Below are positions 57,562 through 64,000 of a stretch of 64,000 nt of DNA, in pieces (position 1 is the stretch's first letter; the number at the start of each line of letters is the position of its first letter). The position numbers were made by a program, and so were the translations under genes. The notes below the pieces were generated by a model. It made no database searches. It was not told where the DNA came from and saw nothing but the letters and a program-made list of their open reading frames with translations. Origin of the DNA: Dipteris shenzhenensis (Eukaryota > Polypodiophyta > Polypodiopsida > Gleicheniales); assembly GCA_047967505.1 (NCBI GenBank), contig CM106538.1. One strand, written 5' to 3'.

Positions 57562-58703
57562 ACATGATATGATACTCTTAACCTCCACTGGATACCCAAT
57601 AGGATCTAGGGGCAGTCACAATATCTACCATAACTATATATATTGCAGCTTTACAAGGAGTGATCGATATCCCTGACAAGGGAATAGATGTATAATAATC
57701 TGTGTCTAGATGGATAAGCCTATATCTGGCGTGGTCCTTATCGTCTACTTCACCTGTTTCACTAATTACGAACTTTGCCTTTGCTTTTCCACTCCACATG
57801 TTCATTTTCACCTCAAGATTGTGTGGGCAAGTTTCTCATTTGACATATGAGGGCCAATTAAATATAGAAATATCCTCTTGAAGGCAGTCTCATCCCTCAT
57901 TCATTAGCATGTGGTTATTTCTCTCTTGTAGAATGTCATACCGACCTGCTTATCACACAACCTAACAATAAGTCTTTGACTGGCAAAATTTACCTACATG
58001 CTTGGCTCAAAGCTTTTAGGTGTTTCTGAAGGCCAATCCTATACTTTGCTAGGAGGATCAATCATCTGCATATAGTAATAGTAGGAGAGTTTACTGAGCA
58101 CGTTGAACTCCTTGACAATTGTTTGATGTCATCCACTCTTCATCAATGGACAGACCAAAGAGTTTTGGGAAGGTACAATGCTTTGTTTCTTACCATTAGC
58201 TCCTGTATCTGTCCTAGACTGAAAGAAGTTAAAAAGAACTCCAGATTTAATAGTCAAATCTACTGAACGACTAATGCAGGATGTTCCTGTTGATGTTCTT
58301 GCTGCTTTTGATGGGAGGATGTATATGGTCTACTGGAGCAAAAAGAGCAATATAAGGATAGCATAATTCGTCATGAGAGCAACCCCAATGGTTGCTGAGA
58401 GTAATATGTGCAGTGCCATGAGAATTCTCAAGGAGTTGTCTTTTTGTTTCCATTCCCTGCACTATGTATGCATCTATAGCATTCGTGTGATCCTTCTGTG
58501 AACATTCATTCCAGAATATGGAGAAACCTGCCTCGTATTAGAGTATAGTGCACACTCCAAAAGGTTATCAGTGTGAACCCTGTTGCACTGAGCAATAGTT
58601 TCTTGCCCTTCTAGAATGGGGCAAAGCTGCCTTGAAGGTAGAATAGCGGAGGAAGGAAGCTGGAAGGACAAAAGGATGGGGAAAGCATGTGTGCCTGTGT
58701 GTT

Positions 58704-58732
58704 CTACACAGAGAGAGAGAGAGAGAGAGAGG
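58704..58732. repeat. (GA)n microsatellite
   Basis: Run of about 24 bp of GA after ttctacaca. Confidence 0.85.
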
Positions 58733-60879
58733 TCTTCTAGAGGTCTCACAGGCCTATGAGACAAGGTACACTTAAAAATAGTTTCTCATACAAAGACGCC
58801 TTGGGCTGATGCAACGGCTTGCTAGGGCCCTTGCTGAGTGCTATACTAAAAATCCAAAATCCAAAACTAAAAAATCCTTAGAGAAGCAAAAGATGTACAA
58901 CTATGATTGTGGTGCCTCGAAAGATATCTAGTGTTTACCTCTGTTGGGCCGTCTCTTGCTGTGGTGGGGGGCATGGCCTCCATGATCTCTATCCGGTGTT
59001 CATATCAAGATTGATACCTCAACTCTGATGGTCCCCTCTTAGTAAAGCCGGGATAGACTGGACCTCCATTGCGCATGCTCTGGTTTGTCTCTGCACCGTG
59101 CATGGTCTCTGTGGCTTTGGTTCCATTGCTTTCTTGTCTACTCTTCAGCTAATCCACTCTGTTCTCGTCTTTGCTAGCTCCTCCTCCTCTCCACTGTGAG
59201 CTAGTGCCAACTGAAACATTTAGAAATCTGCAACATGCCGTTGTGTTCAGTCTAGCTCTGTCTCGCATGTCACTGTCGCCTCTTGCTGTCTGTCTCGATA
59301 TCTTCTCTCTATGTGGTCGCATCTTGCTCAAGTAGAGACTGATGCAAACCTAATCATGAAAATGGGTTAGCCGAGAAAGCGGTTCAAACCTGTGTCCCAC
59401 TTGGTGATCTCGTCCACAGATCCCATAGTAGACTAGGCTTGTACATAGAAAGCGCTCCTCTGAGTGTGCATAGCCTGCAGGTCTGCTGCGCTCTAGTTGT
59501 GCCTGGAGATCCTTTTCTCAATCCCCAACTCGTGTTGACAAGACCTGCAACTGTCCAATGGCAATACCCATCTAGTGGGACAAGACATGCAACTGTCCCA
59601 TAGCAATCCTCAATTCATTTGAGGCTCGTTTGTCCTCCAAGGGCTGGTGTCTGAGAACCACTCCATCCTCGGATACTCTCAGGAATTGATCGTGATAGAA
59701 TTGGAGCTCGGTGGGGAACTCTTGGTTCCCCCCCAAGTCTGCGATCTATGGAGCTGGAGGAGGTCCAACTACATGATATGGTGGATCTCATCCCATGGAA
59801 TCTGAGATGGCAGGGCATCAAAACTGTAATGGAAAGGTGAGAGTCGATTCATCTGAATACCTTGACTGGCAAACCATCCAGGCATACCAGGCCGTGCTAA
59901 TCCTTCTGTTCGCTAGTCACCTGAGTGACTCTAATGCCAACCTTGGTAGTCTCCGATTGGGAAAGGCCCAAAACCGATGAAGTGGTGTCATGGAAATCTC
60001 TGCCTGTAATATCTGATAAGAGACTGAGGCATTACTCCGAGACCCATAATCACGTGTAGCCTGTCAAATCTCCACACTCAGCTGGCGAGATATCACGTCC
60101 CCAAAAGGGTGCTGCATGTATGGTTGGTGGCCACACCAGGGTCTCAAATAACCATCCCTTCGTCGAGGGATATTATAAATGTGCTTGAAAGCACTGCCGC
60201 TCTAGTCGAGCTAGAGCTCCGTGACCTCTCGTAAGCCATGCCCTGGCTGCATGAATCACTGTGAACACTGATCCTATGAAAATTGCCCCTAAGTAAGTGT
60301 AGGACTGCACAATCTCTGCAGGCTGCCCCTAATAAGTGAAACTATGCCATGTAATATGTAATACCGCAGTGAGGTGTTGAAGCAGCGGATGCAGGCTGCT
60401 GCAGTAAGTCATATGAGCTGAATATACAATGATGGATAACTATGTCCTGGTGTGAGAAATGTTTGCCATATGTTTATCTTGTTTGACAAGAACTTGATAC
60501 ATGCTAAATGATTCTCTCAATTCTGTTTTGTTGTTATTTTGTCTCCTCTGTAGGAAGAGTATTTGTGGATACTGAAGGAGGTTTTTAGACTTGATTGCGT
60601 AAGGACTATGCAAGGTTGGGATTTTGTGCTTCAGTTTTCAGGCTGATTGGGCTGTGTTTACACAGATCTACATCGTCTCTTCTATCTGTCTATCACGTGT
60701 GAACTATTCTCGGTGAAGGCTTGGTTACATGCATGGTGAATCCGCTCACACTAAAATCAATACTGCAGTACAGGATATTGCAAATATGTATGCCGTTAAC
60801 ATCACCACAAGTACAATATCTGGAAACCAGACTCTCCTCGGGTAGCCTTCCTTGCATAACTCCTAAGACAGAGGTGAAG

Positions 60880-61135
60880 AAGAATGTGCTAGAATGACAA
60901 TGCCTGAACACTCTTTCTCCCTTCAAGCGATGAAGAGGGAGGAGTCACTTGTGAATGTGATGGACAGTGAGAGTGCAACTCTCACATATATAGCCCATGC
61001 AATGGTCAGGGCTAGGCTGAGCAGCCCTAGGGCAAAACCGACAGCAGCTGACCTAAGCTGACCTGCTGCCAACCTGCCATGTAATCAGTCCTGTCCCATC
61101 ATTTGCAGACTGCCACATCAACTGATGACTTGTCC
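60880..61135 (-). repeat. LTR-like repeat, left copy
   Basis: Shares order and wording with 62792-63055: gtgctagaatg, acaatgcctgaa, tcacttgtgaatgtgatgga, ccagccctaggg-like, ccacatca. About 75 percent alike. It flanks the copia gag remnant on its 3-prime side (minus-strand sense). Confidence 0.65.
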
Positions 61136-61344
61136 ATGTGGCCCGGGTGCCACATCAACATGTCTATACTGCCGTGTCAGTGTCTGTACAGATCCATACT
61201 GATTCTGTGTAGATTTACATGGGCTATGAGCCATTTCAGTGTGTGTGCATTATGCTCTCGGGGCTTGTTTTGGCCCATAGATTGCCTTTTCAAGTGAACT
61301 TCTTTCTCAAGGTCTACATTTACAAAAGCTGACCTCACTTCCAT

Positions 61345-62164
61345 TCAAAGCACTGGCCATCTATGATGTGCAACAATCCTTATTGTAGTGCCCCATCTTG
61401 TTGCATTAGATGCACTTGACCTTCTTCTTCTTCTTCTTCTTCTTAGAAGCTGAAAATGCATGCTCTTGCCCTCAAGGATCTTGGTCCCGAGCTCCTCAAA
61501 TGTAATTGTCCAGATCCTTTGATGCCGGGACGAAGCCTTGGTAGCTCCGAAGTAGCCTGCTCGGTACACACTTGCCAGGTTCTCACCTACTGAGGTGAAC
61601 TGGTCCTGAACCACCTTGATTTTGTTGAGGAACTCCTTGACCTCTTCATCCAGCTTCTGCATATAGAGTTAGTTCTGGAGGTTCAAGACCCTCGTCAAGT
61701 ATGAGTCTCTTAGTGATTCTTCACCATATTCCATGCAGCATGGACACTCGTTTCTAGATGGATCAGTGGAATGACATTGTCCTTTGTGGTCTATGTGAGC
61801 AATGTGAAGGCGTCTGTATCTTGCTCTTCCCATGCTTGCAACAGCACTAGACCTGGAGGTATTGCTGTAGAGCCTATCCTCATTGCCTAGAGTTTAGGAA
61901 AGGAACTGTCTATCACCTTCCACAGTCTATCACTTTCCACAGTCTCCGTTAAGTGAGGAGACTCTTGACATTGATCTTCCACAGAGGGTAGTTAGGTCCA
62001 TCAAGCTTTCCCTCCCCAAAGTTAGGGATAGGAAGCTCATTGGTTGAGGCCTTAAAAGAAACAGCAAACTGAGATACCTTCTTTAAATTTCCAACTGGAT
62101 GTAGGGCTTGCTGCCCTTTTTGCTGCAGGCCCTTCTCCTGGACTGCTGACGTGTGTCTTGCCAT
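61345..62164 (-). pseudogene. Ty1/copia gag remnant
   Basis: Minus-strand copia gag in pieces. The start region contains GKLDGPNYPLWKINVKSLL (about 62000); the central part near 61800-61690 has WEEQDTDAFTLL and VHAAWNMVKNH. Then 61662-61345 has LDEEVKEFLNKIKVVQDQF and a poly-Arg block. A CCHC knuckle in a neighbouring frame, CI(stop)CNKMGHYNKDC, lies near 61400-61360. At least three frameshifts. No pol follows; beyond 61340 the LTR-like repeat begins, so this is a gag-only, internally deleted copy. Confidence 0.75.
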
Positions 62165-62298
62165 GTGTGTTGCAGCACTATACCAGGTAGGCCTTCTTGA
62201 ACTCTAGATCCTGCTTTCAACCAAGCTGATTTAGATCAGCTTCCTTCAGGAGTGCACTGTGGGTGGACTGATCGGTTGTCTTCAACAACACTCAGTTG

Positions 62299-62310
62299 GC
62301 TCTAATACCA
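62299..62310 (-). promoter_or_regulatory. Primer-binding site of the copia remnant
   Basis: The minus strand reads TGGTATTAGAGC, one change from the tRNA-iMet site, two bases from tctctca, which would be the end of the 5-prime LTR. Confidence 0.75.
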
Positions 62311-62312
62311 TA

Positions 62313-63060
62313 TGAGAGAGTTGATTATGCATGTAATGTTCATACATTAGGGAGAGATAAAAGAGACAACGTAGGTTTTGTATAACACAATCCTATCAGC
62401 TAGATTGTCTAAGCTTTTTTTGCTCAGAAATGCTTGTTTGGGAGAGACTAAAATGGAATTGTATAGTCTTCACAAGCAGTTGTAGCTTGAATGAAGACAA
62501 CTTTTTGATTAGCCCTTTCCTTTAGTACTAGCCTTTGTCATGGTTGAGTTTGCCCTTCACATCTGGAGTGTGGATATGTATGTCTAAGAGCACATGTTTA
62601 TAGTATCGTCTACTCCCACTGTTGGGCATTGATGATGTTGATGGGGATGTCATAGTAGCAAGTCGTTGCTATACATGATGGAGATTATGGGTTTCAACCT
62701 TGTGAATGCTTATCATGAGATTGAAACTGCACTATGTGTTGTGTTATCAGAGGATGGATTTGGGCATGGTCCTGGATTCATTTAGATAAAAATAATGTGC
62801 TAGAATGCACAATGCCTGAATGCCCTTGCTCTCTTCAGATGATGAAGACGGACAACTCACTTGTGAATGTGATGGAGAGTGACAATGAAGCTCACTTATA
62901 TAGCTCATGTGACGGCCAGGGCTAGGCCAACCAGCCCTAGGGGGAAAAGGACCAGCAGCTAACCTGTTCTGCCGATCTGTAGGCAACCTGGAGGTAGATG
63001 TGCCACGTGGCAATTTAGCCACGTCATCAGCTGACTGCCACATCAGCAGCTAGACATCCA
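62313..63060 (-). repeat. LTR-like repeat, right copy (5-prime LTR)
   Basis: Adjacent to the primer site, with plus-strand left edge tgagagag. Its 62792-63055 part matches the left copy at 60880-61135; the rest is not present there. The outer edge is uncertain. Confidence 0.55.
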
Positions 63061-63584
63061 CATTGAAGTTTTGCAGGGATTGGCAAGGGATTTAAATCTC
63101 TTAATTTAATTCAATCATTTAAATTGATTTAAGCGTTTTTTGGTTACAAAATCTTTAAAAAGTGTCCAATTAACGATTTTATCCCTCAGTGATTGCTTGC
63201 TCAAGCACAATGGCATAGCTCTAGGTTGAGCTTGCAGACGCACATGCTTCTACAGTTGGTATAAGGGAGTTAAAAAAAGCATGCCTTTGTTATGGTTCAT
63301 TCACTCGATTCCCAAGAAAATGTCTGAAAATCTAATTTTGAAATTGATCAAAACATTGTTTATCGATTAGACGCTCTGTTGAGTAGGATTTGTCACTACA
63401 AAGATAATTGTTTCTGTAATCTTGAACATGAACAGATATTTGGTAACTATATTTGTACTAGAGAGACCTTAAAGGATGCTTGATTGTAAGTCCCTGAACT
63501 TCCCAAGAGAGGCACAAGTGTCTCCCAAAATGTCACAGCTGCAGGACTAATAGAACAGGAGTTGATGGAGGTGTTAGCATCTGG
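63061..63584. other. No gene recognised
   Basis: Ordinary sequence with no frame or repeat of note. Confidence 0.5.
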
Positions 63585-63804
63585 TGAATTTTAGAGAAAA
63601 ATGGAAGGAGTTTGTGTCCCAATGGAAAATGCTGGTACATATGCTGACTGTATTCATGACATTTCAACACTTTTTTGCATTGGAGTTTGGGGGAGAATTT
63701 TAGAGAAAAATGGAAGGAGTTTGTGTCCCAATGGAAAATGCTGGTACATTTGCTGACTGTATTCATGACATCTCAACATTTTATTGCATTGGTGTCCGGG
63801 GGAC
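63585..63804. repeat. 110-bp tandem repeat, two copies
   Basis: gaattttagagaaaaatgga at 63585 and 63695, colinear through aatgctggtacatatgctga and ttgcattgg, with about eight differences. The minus strand can be read through both copies. Confidence 0.93.
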
Positions 63805-64000
63805 TTTTTTTTCTTAAGAAGAGCAGTACAAAAGTCCGGATCTTGAAATGTCTAGATGGCTTGTAACTTACCTCCTCAATAGGGAGAAGATTTGTCTAGA
63901 AGAACTGATCATTTGCTTGGCTAAACCTTCAGCATCTAACTGTGGTTATCCCCTGTGCTGAGCCAAGAAATGTTATGAATGGAGAGTACACATCTCTTGC
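63805..64000. other. End of window, no gene recognised
   Basis: Short non-coding end. Confidence 0.5.

Larger units (their letters stand above)
57445..60690. other. Intron 3 and beyond: no further exon recognised
   Basis: Begins with a normal GTAAAG donor. Contains a GA microsatellite (57518-57559) and short frames on both strands without domains. The part at 58950-60450 keeps more CpG and has a 42-bp repeat (gacaagacctgcaactgtcc at 59537, gacaagacatgcaactgtcc at 59579). I searched by eye for the conserved end of the invertase (motifs like WPEYYDGK, GKQARK, QTWSIAG) and did not find it. Confidence 0.5.

Noticed and set aside
60536-60660. Possible final invertase exon after the acceptor-like tctcctctgtag
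   Set aside because: The translation (EEYLWILKEVF...) does not resemble the conserved invertase end, and the frame closes after about 30 codons.
1-64000. tRNA, rRNA or snRNA genes
   Set aside because: No cloverleaf-type A/B boxes or conserved rRNA phrases were seen on either strand. The tRNA-Met matches are retroelement primer sites only.

Overview
The window is land-plant nuclear DNA from a large, repeat-rich genome. The evidence is one recognisable intron-containing gene of the plant neutral/alkaline invertase family (GH100), plant Ty1/copia and Ty3/gypsy retrotransposons with initiator-tRNA-Met primer sites, long GA/TC and CA microsatellites, and strong CpG loss outside a few islands. The lineage cannot be fixed by eye; a fern, lycophyte or gymnosperm would all fit. 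Nothing looks bacterial or organellar.

Layout. 1-17.5 kb: decayed minus-strand retroelement debris (two gypsy pol remnants and several coiled-coil reading frames) plus two copies of a 0.43-0.49 kb MITE. 18-20.9 kb: a CpG-retaining, gene-like island with no gene I can name. 21-31 kb: tandem duplications, a decayed minus-strand coiled-coil frame, a plus-strand gypsy gag with two CCHC knuckles, and unassigned repeats. 31.8-51.5 kb: a nested structure. 51.5-54.3 kb: microsatellites and ordinary spacer. 54.3-57.5 kb: the invertase gene (three exons; the last expected exon is absent). 57.5-64 kb: intron or spacer with a copia gag remnant, LTR-like repeats and a 110-bp tandem repeat.

The nested structure is the most informative part. 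Three copies of one copia-type LTR (A 31801-32298, B 33132-33718, C 50747-51542), all in the same minus orientation, form LTR-internal-LTR-internal-LTR, and the outer edges carry the same 5-bp flank ACATG. The second internal region breaks at 34404 and resumes at about 50622. Inside the break lie 33-34 bp terminal inverted repeats (34622-34655 and 50570-50602) bounding about 16 kb. That 16 kb carries a decayed plus-strand gene, a plus-strand acidic gene with its own poly(A) signal, a minus-strand histone H3-like gene with a TATA box, and a spliced minus-strand gene with transposase-like features. It was later hit by a copia element (about 36.1-41.7 kb) and by a third MITE copy (46519-47005), which sits exactly inside the transposase-like frame with an 8-bp target duplication.

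The best candidate for something undescribed is this 16-kb, CACTA-like-ended element carrying a divergent histone H3 together with an unfamiliar transposase-like protein. All of its reading frames are now broken, so this copy is a fossil; intact relatives would have to be found by search.
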